Assembly (NCBI GenBank): GCA_021292105.1
Contig: CM037862.1
Location: 34,809,770 to 34,873,769 of the forward strand
DNA: 64,000 nucleotides
Origin: Anadara kagoshimensis
Lineage: Eukaryota; Mollusca; Bivalvia; Arcoida; Arcidae
Reading direction: 5' to 3'
Of this stretch, positions 34,101 to 49,100 are shown piece after piece. Each line of letters begins with the position of its first letter. The stretch's first letter is position 1. Below the pieces are notes generated by a model. That model searched no databases, was not told where the DNA came from, and worked only from the letters and a program-made list of their open reading frames with translations. The translations under genes and the position numbers were made by a program.

Positions 34101-37100
34101 CATAAAAGATTAAACCAGAGAAATGTCATTTTGCTAGGTTTCCGCAAATTTATAACTATTAGTAAATTATAAAAAATTGTGATAATATTGTCATTTTAAA
34201 AGTATTTTTCACAAATTTGCTTAAAAAGGTTACTCTTTGAAAGAATTAGTTTATGGGACAGTAATATGGAATGGTGATTTCGGCTACTAATAATGGAAAC
34301 ATGGCTTTGGTAGAGTTGACCTGCATAAACTAGACCAAATCATCAGTTTTGAACTAGTTTTCTTTAAATTGGTTTGATTACTGTAAAAATTTCTACATCT
34401 TCTCCTGTTGTTGGTGATGCCTTGGTAAAAGTTAACCAAAAAACAGTATTTTTGTCAGACTAAATTATTTACTAGTAATGCATGTACAGTAAAACCTCGT
34501 TATAATGCCCCTCAATAACTTTGCCACCTCGCTTATCGCCACACTATTTTGCAGTCTCAATTTGTTTTTGTTTTTCTTTATCTGCCTCCCCCAATTTATC
34601 GTCAAACCCCTTTTATAATGCCAAAATTTGATCGTCCTTAACAAATGGTGGCAATGAATCAAGGTGTTACTGTATTTTGATGGATTAACAGGTCTGCATT
34701 AACTCAACTTAATCTTAACTCTAAAGGCATTCAGACAGGTTATACTGTTAAACTTTCTACATCTTCTCCTGTTGAGTGCCTCAGTGGCAAAGTGGTCTAA
34801 AGAGTGACACGCTTATCAGGTAACAGCACCTCTCACAACATATGTTAGAATCCTACCCTGGACAGAACCTAGTGTAAAAAAGATCACTTGTCAAAGGTTG
34901 GTGATTTTCTCTGGGCACTCTGCTTTCCTCCACCTTTCATGAACTGATCACCTCAGTATAAGTGAAAGAATCTTGACTGGGATGTAAAACTCCATTACTC
35001 CCAGAAGTGACAGCCTTGATATGAGTGAAAGAATCTTGACTAGGACACAAAACTCCATCTCTCAACTCCACTGTCCCAGAACTGAGTGCCTTGATATACT
35101 GTAAATAACCTTTTTTCATGAGTACTTTATTTTCGCGATATTCTGGATCTATTCAAGAATCACGAAAATAAAGTGTGTGAAAATAAAAATTCATGAATTG
35201 GGTAAGGGCCAAATAACTAGATGAACATCACATTAACATTTAAATCAGTTGTTATAAGAAAACCCTTCTTTTATTTTGGGGTTTCACATGGGATATCACA
35301 AAAATTTCATGTCGCGAAATTGCTTTAATCACGAGATCGTGAAAAAAAAGGTGCCGCAAAATTAAAGTGATTTACAGTAAGTGAAAGAATCTTGACTGGG
35401 ATGTAAATCTCAATTATGCCACTCCACTTTCTCAAAACCGCTGACTGCTTTGATATAAGTGAAAGAATCTAGACTGGGGCATAAACTCCATTTAATTGAT
35501 TACCCGGTACTCAATTCCACTGTTCTGCAGTTAATGCTTACTTAGTAGAAGTACCGGTACTGTGAAATAACCCTGTAGCTTACCTGTAATTGTAATTCTA
35601 AATTTATGTCAATTATTGTCCAGTATTTAATGTTTATTTAATAAGGTGGATCTATTAATTCAGAAATAAGTGATAAGATTGTTGACAGAATGACATATAT
35701 AAGTACCAGACTACCTTACAGGGTCCTTAATGTCAAACTAGCCAGGATTTAATAGTCTGTACCTATATTTGGTACCGGGTTACCTACATAGTCCTTACAT
35801 GTATTACCACAATCATTCCTAAGAACTAAGATTTTCCTCAAGTTAAATCTGGCAACTCTGAAATCTTAATAATTTTATTAATTGTAAAGGTATTCAGGGA
35901 TTTAAGGCGTCATTTTGATGGCCACTTCTGGGTTATACCATTTGTGTTTAATTCTGACAAAAATATTCATTCATACCACCAAAAATACTACGGTAAATTT
36001 AAGTTAAGGAAAATCTTAGTTAAGGAATGATTATGATACTGGAGCCAGATCCCAGTTTCACAAACATTTTGAAACTAAGATTTAGCTTAACTTAAATCTT
36101 GCATTTTATGCTTTAATAATGTTGTTATTCAGGAATTTAAGATCACTTCAAACTGTATTATACTTGTCATAAATGTTAAGGTTCAGTTTAAAAAAAGATT
36201 GCCTAAATTTGCTAAATTTAAGTTAAGGAAAAGGATACAGGCTCCAGTTTCACAATCATTCCTTAACTAAGATTTCCCTTAACTTAGATTTAGCAAATTT
36301 TTTTAATCTCTTTTTAGAAACTACTGGTGAATACTTTTGTCAAAACTAAATGCAAATGTTTTAATCTATAAGTGCTCTTAAAAATGACACCTTAAATCCC
36401 TCAATATCTTGAAAATTAACAAAATTATAAAGATTTGAAATTTTGCAAGATTTAAGTTAAGGAAAATCTTAGCTAAGGAATGATTGTGAAACCAGGGCCA
36501 GATTATATTAACGCAGTCCTTAAATGTCAAACTTAAGCCAGGTAGTAATACCTTCAGCTTGCATGTCTACAGATTATACATCACTTCACTTTGTATGTTT
36601 AACATTTATCATGTTTCTCTAAAAATGCTTTTATGACTTTGTAATCCCCAAATTAATACTATTTAGGCATGCTAGAATTATGCTTATATTTGACACTTGT
36701 TTAATACCTTTCCTGTGATATACTAATGACTTTAACTAAATGTCATTTTATCATGAAAGAAAATTTCAGTCACTGTCAATATCTCAAATATTTGAAACTT
36801 TGTGACATCTTTGATGCCAATCTTCAGAGCATGTTTTTGACATCAATAATATAAGGCCTGGAAATTTTGTGAAGAATACATGCAATGCTGTAGAATTTTT
36901 CGGAAATCACTGATTTTTGGCCTTAATACTGATGTCAAGACTCAGTATATTGTGATATTACTGATGCCAAACCTCTGCATAGTTGTGACATCACTGATGC
37001 CAAACCTCTGCATATTTGTGATATCACTGATGCCAAACTTTGCATATTTGTGACATCACTGATGCCAAACCTCTGCATATTTGTGACATCACTGATGCCA

Positions 37101-40100
37101 AACCTCTGCATATTTGTGACATCACTGATGCCAAACCTCTGCATATTTGTGACATCACTGATGCCAAACCTTTGCATATTTGTGACATCACTGATGCCAA
37201 GGCTCAATGTTTTTACATCAATGATTCAAGGCCTCAAGATATTGTTTGACATCATACATGCCAGGCCTAAATTGAATCTTTGTGATATCACTGATTTCAG
37301 GCATCCATACTAATGCAAAGTCCTGGTATATTTGAGGCATTACTGATTCCAGACCTTAAAAATTTGTGACATCACATTGGTGCCAAGCCTCAAGCAAATC
37401 AAAAACCATGTTATTTCAACTTATTTGCTTGTTTTTATGAGATTTTGAGAAAATGACATCAGAAAATTGCAGACGTTCTACATTCTGTTCATGGTTGAAA
37501 ATACCTGTCATCATGATAATGATGTATCTTTGGATTTATTGCTACACTCACTGTGGAATACTTTATAATTATCGACTTTCTATCTAGTTAATACCCAACC
37601 TAATAAACTTAAAGATATATTGTAATTATGTGTATCATCAAGAAATTCCTAATTATTTCTCAGAAGATATGATGTGCCCCAGAGTCACGTACAATTTATA
37701 CATGTTACAAGGACAAGTCGTGCATGACTTTAAATTTGATGGCATTAATATGTGATGTACAGTGCAATTTAATATTAAAATTGATTCTGTATAGAGCTGT
37801 CATTGACAAGAATTTAAATATTGATATGTCAACTGAAAAATATATAGATAAATCGATATATTGCAATATCGAAAAAGAGCTTAAAATAGTTTATTAATTT
37901 TTTGTTTATTTTTTTAGAGGCAGATTATTTTTCACAAATATTTGTCATGTCTGGTGTGGTCTTAAATGTTTTAATAATATTTGTACTCTAGCTGTTTTGT
38001 TTGTCAGTTGGTTTTGAGATACATTAAAAAGATGAGTTGTAATTATATAATACATTTACAACCAGTATTTGACTACCCCAACCTTAGTCATTAACTGGTG
38101 GCCATTTTTGTTGATATTGATACTAAAAAATGTATCAATATATTGTATCAGTGGCATTTATCGATGATATATCGATCTAACAATTTATCAATGAAAGCCC
38201 TAATTTTGTACATACAGTAAAACCTCGATTCATCGCCACCATTTGTTCAGTCAAATTTTGGCGTTATAAAGGGGTTTGGCAATAAATCGGGGAGGCGGAT
38301 AAAGAAAAACATAAACAAAATGGATTTTGGGACTTCAAAATAGTGTGGCGATAAGCGAGGTGGCAAAGTTATCGAGGGGCATTATAATGAGGTTTTACTG
38401 TAGTTTTGATATTCTGTTCATGTTTCATAGTTCACTTTAATTTGAAAATAACATGTATTCTGTTTTTTGTCTAATGCATGCATACAGTAAATGGTTGAAA
38501 AACAAGCTGTTACATTGTGTCATATTTACTACAGTACTGTAAACATATTTAATATCAGGTGTATTTATTTTCAAGGTATATGAAATTTAGACATTTTCAT
38601 GTAGTTGAATTTTTGTATTTTAAAAATATGCACTATAACACAATAAGCATAATTTAATTTTCGCTTGGTGTTAATTTTTGCACAAAACAGATGATCGCGA
38701 AATAAGGGAAAATGAGTACACTGGAAAAAATAAATACGTTTATAGTATGTTATTGTGATTTCACTTTGAATTTAAATGAATTGTAAACAAAAATTTGCAT
38801 CAAATGTTCAGTTTTTATGCCACCATCTGTGTCTTCTGAAAATATCGTAATCAATTTTTTGTTGACGTTCTCACAAGAAATGGTTATGATGTCATCAATT
38901 AAGCATGTGTAAGTGATTGTGAGATTGGAAAAAAAGGTTAGTTGAAAAAAGTGATCTCACCTTAGGGTGAGACAAGAAAATCTCACATGAGTACACACAC
39001 AGGACTTTCATGTCTCCAGTGTGAGAAATATGTCTCGCTGTCTTTCTCAGATATGTTATTAAAATATTACACCAGTAACAGTGTAAGACAGAGATATCTC
39101 ATACAGGATTTTCTTGTCCAGAACTCGCTTTAGAGTTACTGTTACTGGTGTAAGATTCTTTTTCTCACACATTTGCAACATAAAAAGCCCATTTTGTAAA
39201 CAAATATTTGCATCAAATGTTCAGTTCTCCTGCCACCATCCGTGCCTTCTGAAAATGACATCATTGAAATTTGTTCATGTTCTTGCGTAAAATGATTATG
39301 ATGTCATCAATTTGGTGTGCGTAAGTGACCGTGTCTCATTTGGAATTCCCTATTTTTTCATAGAATCAGATTAAACAGTCAGAGGAATCTAATTAATGTG
39401 GGAGATCATTCGTGTGATCTGTCTCAACCAGGGCGAGACAAGGAAATCTAGCACAGGTAAAACAGATAGATTCCTTTGTCACATGTGTTAGAAATATGTA
39501 TCTCACATGACATAAAACTTTATCTCATGTGAGCATATATAGAAGAGTATTTTAAAGCATCTTATTCAACATGGATCTTTCTGGTTACCTTTATCAAAAC
39601 ATTTAAAATTTCTCTTTTTTACGACAGGTGGTTATATAAAGATGGCTTGTTACCTGCCAAGACAACATTTATTGGATATGCTAGAAGTAAACTTACAATG
39701 GAAGACGTCAAGAAAAAAACATTACCATACATGAAGGTTACACATTTTTTTTCTCTCTCTCTTTTTTGACCACTGTGGTAGCTCAGTTGGTAAAATGCTC
39801 ACTCTGTAAGTTGGAGGTCATGGGTTAGAACCCCAACTAGGTCTGACCCAAGACTGGAAAGTGGGTAGTGACTGTTCTTTCACCAAGCAATCTGCATTAT
39901 GAAATGAAAGTCACAATTCTTTTGGACGGGAACTTAAAATAAATTAGTTCCTGTGTCATGGAAGCCAAGGCATGATAAAGAACCCTGTGTATAATGCATT
40001 ATGAAATGAAAATCACAATTCTTTTGGATGGGAACTTAAAATAAATTAGTTCCTGTGTCATGGAAGCCAAGGCATGATAAAGAACCCTGTGTATAATGCA

Positions 40101-43100
40101 TTATGAAATGAAAATCACAATTCTTTTGGACGGGAACTTAAAATAAATTAGTTCCTGTGTCATGGAAGCCAAGGCATGATAAAGAACCCTGTGTATAATG
40201 CCATCAGCGCAACACACAGACAAAATTTCTGCACCTCTGCCTAAAGCTGGTGACATTTCAATATCATTGAAATTTTCTTGACTTGGATGTCAAACATCAT
40301 ACTTTAAGCTCAACTCTATCTTGTAAAGAAAAACTTTCAGTGAACATTGTGGCTTTTTGAACCATTTTACATTTCGCATTTATTAAAAATCTTTTTCATT
40401 TAATCTTTTAATCCTGAAAGATGTTTAAAACACTGCTGCTTACGACATACATGTTAAGTTTCCGGAACAGCCAAAAGTTAATGCCACACATAGACATGGT
40501 AGTACATGCAGCGTTTTATGAAACAAAAAACTTTAAACAAATGTCTGTCTTTATCAGTACTAGTATTTGATAATGTAGATGTAATTACATATTATATCAG
40601 TTTTAATTTTACAATACTAGATGGCCATTTCGGGATATAATTCCTCATCAGTAGTGCTCGGACCAAAATAAAATGGGTGTAAATAACTTGCTGATTTGAA
40701 GAAATTATCAAAAATTTGTACAAATAAGGCTGCTGATTTAGAAATAAAACAATGGTTTTTAATTTTGAAGGTCAAAGAAGGTGATGAAGAGAAAGTCCAG
40801 GCATTTTTCAAAGCTAATGAGTACGTAGCTGGAAGTTATGATCAGACCAAAGATTTCTCCAACTTGAACAAACAAATAGAACAAAAAGGGGACTCAAATC
40901 GTTTGTTTTACCTGGCACTCCCTCCATCTGTGTTTGAGACTGTTACACTCAACTTAAAGGCAGTTTGTATGACAAAAGGGTAGGTATAGCTTTGTACTAC
41001 AGACCATCAACATTGATTGATTATTTCATTAGCTAGCCTGATTAGAAGAAATTAACATGTTTACTTTATCAGTCAAATGTTGTTTGTTGTTTACATTTAT
41101 TCCATTCATATGATAAGTACTCAATAACATATGGATAATATTTTCATACTTTTTATTGAACAACCAAATTCAGTGAGTTAGGTTCTCTACCAGCAGGGAT
41201 TTGCACTTACCAGTATGTTCAAAGGCCATAACTCTCAGGTGAAAATAAGCAAACCAATTCAAATCCTTGAAGGAAATTCAAGGTTAATTCCCCCCTCTTT
41301 TTCAAAAGGCAAGGGATGAAAATCAGGCTACCAGTAATATGCTTTAGAAAACTCATGATCTTAGTTTTAAAATATAGCCCGAAATTTGATCATTCTAACA
41401 CCCTGATGGCATTTACATATGGGAAACTCTTTGAACTTCAAGCTATCATAGTTCAAATGTATAAGACTTTGTTGTTTCTCTGACATCAAGTGATTTGTTA
41501 TTATTTTTAATGATTTTCAGAGACAAGTGGACACGAGTGATTATAGAGAAACCATTTGGGAAAGACTTGGAATCATCTACTAAATTATCAAGTCATCTAG
41601 AATCACTGTTTAAAGAAGAACAGATTTACAGAATAGACCATTATCTTGGTAAAGAAATGGTACAAAATTTAATGGTGCTAAGGTGAGTATGTTAGGTTTA
41701 CTATCTTGGTAAAGAAATGGTGCAAAATTTAATGGTGTCAAGGTGAATATGTTTGTAGTAGGGTAATATCATGAATACATTGACTTTACCATAATACTTT
41801 TGCCTCTGACAGAAAATCAAGTTGGACCTCCCTATACACTTTTAAGAGTGGAGTATATTGTAGTGTGGAGTATTGGAGTTTTACACCCCAGTCAAGATTC
41901 TTACATTTATATCAAGGTGGTTAGTTCGTGGATAGTGGAAGAAACTGAAGTCTTGAAAAACAATGACCTTCAGCAAGTAAAGTGACATACATTAATTCTC
42001 ACATTAAGATCTGCACAACCTGTGAGTGGGATTCGAGCCTAAGCAGTGACAGATACTTTGATCAATAAGCATGTGTGATTGTATCAAGTAGAAATGGGTT
42101 GAAATCTCAAATTGTCACAAAAATATTTTTTGTCTTTAAAATATATAAAAATTCATCCTCTATCTTTTTACAAAATTTTACTTAAAAATTCTAACGAATA
42201 CCAAAGTTATGATGTCATTTATGACGTAGCTATTTACGTATCACACAATTGTAAATGCGCACAAAACCGTACTTGAATTTGCAAAAATTATCGGAAATTC
42301 TAATAATATAGGGACTTTAGGTCAAGTACAAATTTTCAGTCACATGCAGTATAAATGTAGTATTTATTTGCTTGTTGTTTAAAATATCTGTCTCCATGTT
42401 GAGCACTGTGTTGTTGATAAAGGCGCACAGGTACCTGTTTTCACGGCAATGATTGCGGTATAACGATGACGTCGTTCTTCCAACTGTTACGTCACAATAC
42501 TGAAAATGTTGACATGGAGATTTTGACCGATTTCTACTTGATACAATCACATGTGTTTTAGACCATTCTGTGAATGAGGCCCCTGTAAACTTTTAAGGCA
42601 CTAGGTATATTCTAACAACATTGTATCTAAAAACAATCAACATTTTAAAATTACAAATATATTTTCAGGTTTGCTAACAAGATATTTAGTCCTATTTGGA
42701 ACAGAGAAAACATAGCATCAGTGGTCATAAGCTTTAAAGAACCATTTGGTACTCAAGGAAGAGGAGGATACTTTGACGAGTTTGGAATTATAAGGTTAGT
42801 ACTCTGAGAACAGTGGAGTGGAACAATGGAATTTTATGCCCCAGACAAGATTATTTCACTTTTATTGAGGCAGTCCGCTCAGGGATGGTAAAACAAACTG
42901 GAATGCCAGAGAAAACCACCAATGTTTAAAGTGTGAACTTGACAAATTTTCTCACCCTAGGATTTGTCCTGAGTGTGATTTGATCCTAGGTTGTGAAGGG
43001 CCCTTGTGATCCGTAAGCATGCGCTTTAGACCACTCGGTCACTTCTGCCCCACTCAGAAAAGAGGAGGCTACAGTCCAAACTGCCATAATCACCACCTCT

Positions 43101-46100
43101 ATATAAGGACCACCTGCTTATAAAGGACAGTAGAATTTTATCTCAATTGTTCTTTATTCATATTATTTGAACCTGCATATAAAGGCCACCTGTCCACAAA
43201 GACCACTTTTACTGGTTCCCTTTCGGGCCTTTATAAGATAGGCTTGACTGTACTTTGATGGGTTTGGAACTATAAGGTAACTTAATACATGTATATCATG
43301 CTTAGATTTTTTTGTCTGCGTTTCGAAACTCACAAAAACAACACTTAAAGGCCAATTATAACTTGGGACGCTTAGTTAATTATCATAACTTGTTACTTGG
43401 GTCATTGTATAATGTATGTATAACTTTGTAGTAGTTATTTTTAGTAATGTAGATTTTTTTGTTTGATACAGAGACGTCATGCAGAATCATCTCCTACAGA
43501 TATTGACATTGGTTGCCATGGAGAAACCAGCATCTACAAATGCTGAAGATATCAGGAATGAAAAGGTAAACAAGAGCAAACACTAGTCCAAAAATCTATG
43601 TTTTCTATGTTTTTGTAATCATTTTGAGATTCTAAAACTCAAAAAACAGTGTTAGAGTAAAAACAGTTTCAAAATCAAGTTGTTGATGGAAATTTCTCTG
43701 TATTTTAAAATAAAATATTGTATTGTCATTGTCTGTTTTTAGGTTAAAGTGCTCAAATGCATTCAGCCAATAGAAATGGAGAATGTAGTATTAGGACAGT
43801 ATGTAGGGAATCCAGAGGGGCAGGGAGAGGAAAAAGATGGTTATTTAGATGATCCAACTGTTCCTAAAGGTTTGTTTATATTGTACATAACTTGTTATTT
43901 CACAGAAAATATTCCAAAAGGAATAAAGCTCAATACTGATTTCTATCCTGAACAAAAGTGTTGACATAATGATTCAAGAAAGGCTTGCTAGGTCTAGGAT
44001 TATTTTGTCATTACAGGGTTCAGATCTCACAGAAATATAATATTATATGATTCTTTTTCTCTTTGGAATTTTAAGGAAAACATGTTAGAGCATGAGTATT
44101 AGTGTGCAAGGGAAGGGAGACTACTCTTTGTAAACCTCAGAATTCAGTTTGATTTAAATATTCATTTAGATTTCTTGTTACATCATAAAACAAGAAGAAA
44201 AGTTTAAGGTTTATGGTAATTCTCTATAGACTTGTTTATGTTAAAAACTGATTTTTTGCTGAGTAACCACCATTTTCTGTAGTGGTTTTGACTACTTCCT
44301 GTAGAGCCTGGTGCTTTTCCATCATGCAACATCTGGAGATTATGAGAACATGATATGAGATATAAATTCTACTGCCAGTAGAAAGTATGAATATGGACAG
44401 AAATCCTTGTTAGATAGTAAGAAAATTGTGTTCTTATTTACATATAAACAAGTAACTTTATTTCATAGGTTCTGTGACACCAACATTTGCCACCTGTGCC
44501 ATGTTTGTGAAAAGTGAGAAATGGGATGGTGTACCATTTATACTTAGATGTGGTAAAGGTAAGATCAGATACATTTATATAGTGAACTGCCTGGTGGCAC
44601 CCCACACTCAAACTTCATTATTATGGAGACTGACTCTGTAAATGAACATTCCTAATAGAATGAAGTTGTGCTTGTTCTGTTATGTCTATATTTAACTCGC
44701 ATACATGTATACAAAGTAACAAAAAGCTGATGTATATCATACTCTTATTGTGTTGAGTCCTTTGGAAGAGATCTTTAACATATTGAAAGCAAATGCCCCT
44801 TGTCACAATAGGCATGAGTGTTACAGAACCCTCTCTGAAAATTGCCCTGAGCACACTGAAATGGCAAAAATTCCTGCCACTTCACCTATAGCTGGTAATG
44901 CCACAATATAAGTGAAATATTCTTGACTGGGATGTATGACCCCATTTAATTAATCAGTTTGATCAATCTTATTGTATGCATTAGTGTTGAATCCAAATTT
45001 TCAAAACATTTTGATGGACCAATTTAGTGAAACCTGTGTAAATGAACCACCCTTTTCACTGAAAACTTAATTTAGATAAAAACAGGCATTTAGTTCACAA
45101 AGGTATAAGTTTATATACATGGTCATTTTAGTAACTTATCTGTATTTCCAGCTTTGAATGAGCGTAAAGCTGAAGTCAGGATTCAGTTTAGAGATGTGGC
45201 TGGTGATATATTCCCTGACGGAGCTGTTAAGAGGAATGAGTTGGTGATCAGGGTACAACCTAACGAAGCTGTATATCTGAAAATGATGACAAAGTCCCCA
45301 GGCATGTCATTTAACAGTGAAGAAACAGAACTAGATCTGTCATACGGTAGCAGGTATAAGGTAGGTAAACACTTTGTAAAAAAAATGTATTCTGCCTGAC
45401 TATCCAAGTTGATAAAAAATGAAGTTTTTTAAGATTGGCTTTTCCAAATGGCTGTAAATTGAGAAATTTTTTATGTTCATTTTATTATATACTTAATTAA
45501 CATCATCGGATGATGCTAAAATGAAACGTACCAGAATTAATCACAATTTTTGTGAAAATTTACTGACAAAAAATTACCTGATTTCTCATTTTATCTAGCG
45601 ACCCAGAAAATGTTGAGAAAAATTGGTGTTATGCTATACTGTTTTACTCATGTTACTGCTGTGTTTTAGCTTGACTATTTGAAGTGCAGAAGAGCTTATG
45701 TCATACCCCCAGTGTCAGCATCAGCATCAGTGTCAGTGTCAGCTTTGGTATTAGATATTAAGGGTAGTCAATATACTGAAACTTTCATAACTTTATTTAA
45801 CATAGGGAATGAAGTTACCAGATGCCTATGAGAGATTAGTTTTAGATGTATTCTTCGGATCTCAGATCCATTTTGTACGATCAGATGAATTATATGAAGC
45901 TTGGAGAATATTTACACCGCTACTACACAAAATAGAGTCCGAGAAACCAAAGCCTATACCATATGTGTACGGCAGGTGAGTGGCACTTAATATACCTCAT
46001 ACATACACTGAAACCTGTCTATATAGACCATCTCTATATTAAAAACACCTGTTTATAAAGAACACCTGTTTAAACTGGGTCATTAGTTTTAAATCCCATA

Positions 46101-49100
46101 ATTTTACTATCTTCATTTTTTTTTACAAACACTTTATTGTCAGTAAATTTCTTTGAATTATTAAGAATCAAAGTAATAATATAATATGAATATAATATAT
46201 CATGAGTAATAATATGAATAAATAAAAAAGCATGGATATCCAAAAATAATACTGGGCAAAAAATATGGATATTGTAAATTAGTTCAGAACAAAAAAATAT
46301 TGATAACTGGAAATAGTTTAAAGTTAGTGGCAAAAAAATAAAATAAAATATGGATAGATAAAATTAGTGAAGGGCAAAAAATGTGGATATTCCAAAATAG
46401 TTTTGGTACACAATTGTGAAAAAAGCTGTCAAAAATTGATGTGAATTACATAAAATTGTCACTTGCTTATTACAACCTCTTTAACACATTTCAGTTGTAT
46501 TTGTCTCTTAATGCTTTTGATCATGATGACTGTACAGTAAAAAAAAAGTGTATCAAAGTCGGTCCTTGTTTAAATGAAAGTATGGGGTCAGTGAGCAGTC
46601 TGTGTATATTTCATTTCTGTTCAGTGATATATATAATTTTATAAACACTGTTTTTTATGGCCAGGTGGTTGCTATAGAGATGGTCAATTAATCAGGATTT
46701 ATTGTATATTATGTTGTGTGTAATATGTCTTTTTGGTTTTGCAATGACTCTTGTAATAAAAGCAATTTAACCATTTTCTTTCACTTCTTGCATTTTTGTT
46801 TAACACTCATTTTGGGGCAGGCATGGATACAAATGAAGAAAAAGGCTAATCATCAACTAATTGGGGAATATATTTACATGTAGATTGAATTATTAGGTTT
46901 AAAAATATTTAATGATATTGCATGTTGAATTTACATCATATTTCTCAAAATAGATCTTATAATTTAGAAAAAAGGAATGTTGTCAATATTAGTTACAATG
47001 TACTTAGGTTTAGAGAAGTCCTGTTTCCGCTAAGACTGACTATGTTAAGATTCCACTAAGACTGTGTTAAGATTCCATTAAGACTATGTTAAGATTACAT
47101 AAAGACTATGTTAAGATTCCACTAAGACTATGTTAAGATTCCACTTAGGCTGTTGTTAAGATTTCTACATGATTGTATATTGTCTTGTCTGTGCTAGTTT
47201 GGGGTTCATATATGATGTGATTTCAAGTAAAAAATGGTCAGAATCTTAAAGAATTTAAAAAAATCCATTATTTTCAAATGTATACATCAGGGGGATCTCT
47301 GAATCTGATGAATACAAATTCTCTCTGATCATTACTGTGCTCAGCTAATGCCTTTAAGAAAAATGGAACAAGAATTGTGGTATTCTGATGTTGTCAGTTC
47401 TATGTTTTATCCTTTTATTTCTCCAAAACATTGGATTTTGACTGGTTTCTACTTGATCATGTTGATACCACATAAATTATTTATACACATCAAACGTAGA
47501 TCCTACACACCTACACATATTACGTTATAAACAGAAAATAACTTTAAAATACTGTAAATTAGGAAAAATTTCAGGTTTTTTTTACTTCTGTGTGAATTTG
47601 TGCAAGTGAAAAAAGACAAAAATATTAAAACAATTTTGAATATCTACATGTATTTAATATTACATGTAATTTACTTGGATTAATGGCTTGCTGCAGACCT
47701 GCCAACCCTGCACTTTTTCCATAGTTTTGGAGAAAAGTTTCCTGAAAATCTGAGATCTTACAATTGTAATTTTAAGGATGCAGCACATTTTCTTTTGGAT
47801 TTTTTATCCTATCTGGATTTCTCTCTCATTGTATTTATGTTTTCAAACAAGATTTACAAAACTCTTACAAATGCTTAAAAGATAAGCAGATTATCATGAA
47901 ACTTTAAAAAATAGCCACCATTACACAAAAGTGGTAGAGCGCTTGTTAGTAATAGATGCAAATGTTGCCTGCTGTTTGCTTGGCGGTAACTGTCGGATGT
48001 CAAAATTGAGACAACAAAAGGCAGATCTGGCACATTATGCAAAGTCGGTCTCAAAAAGCGAAATTGATATGTTCAAAAACTAATCCGATGTTTTTGATGA
48101 TGTGACCTTTCATAAAACTGAGCAAAAGGGGTAATGTTTGCCAGCTGCATTTTATACCTCACACATGGCCATGGTGGCTGTATTAACAATATCTGGTGCC
48201 ATGGTGCCTAACAATCTCACTTGAAATTAGTTTGGTAAAAACTGACTTTTGTGAAATCTTACTAAAACTTGTATATGTCTTTGATTTTGCTTATGAGTAT
48301 CCTAGGGGGTTAGCAGGAATGTTGCTGTCACAAAAATGTGAATATGTCGGCAAAAAATGGCAGTAATAATTTCCTAATTTACAGTATATTTTTCTGTACA
48401 TCTTGTGTATTTTGTGTAGAAAAGATATTTCTTAGTTTAAAAAAAAAAAAAAAAAAAAAACAACCAACACTCCTCTTCCCCCATCACCAATTATTTTGTT
48501 AAACAAACCTCATGGTATAATCTTAGGGAAGAAGACTAGTAGGTTCCCAGTTGTTGCCCTCGACCCCTAGAATTTTGCCTTGTATTACCCTTGCAGTATT
48601 CTGGAGTTCTTACCTAAAAAATTCAGCTTTAACACTGTAATATTTGTAGTGTGTTAAGACAGCTGTGAACCAGATAAGTACTCTAAAGGCCCCTATATTA
48701 AGTCATTTATATACCAGAAAAGTGATTTAAAAGCCCTGATATTCTTTCTTTTACTTTTCAAGCCCCACTTGTGTGTGATATGATCTTCCTTTCTCTTAAA
48801 AATACTTAACCAGTTATTAAGAGGCTAATTCACTTAGATTTTGTAATTAAAGGAGTATGCATTGTAACACTGCCTCCCACTCTCTAAAAAAATGAAAATT
48901 TTGATATCTGATGAACTTGATCAGAAATATTTCTGTCAAAATAACACTGAAATAAGTTAACTTTTAGTGACTTTTTTCAAAATCAGTAATTTTAATACAC
49001 GTTCTTCTAAAAAGTGGTCTGTCAATTTGTTTCCCTTTTTAGACAGTTAACATTGCTTTTTCAATATGGAAAATATGAGCACAAATACAAATTTGAATGA

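Noticed and set aside
36951-37207. CRISPR-like direct repeats (33 bp), likewise 9833-10270 (36 bp)
   Set aside because: Units are contiguous with no unique spacers, lie in introns of an animal genome, and no cas genes are present.
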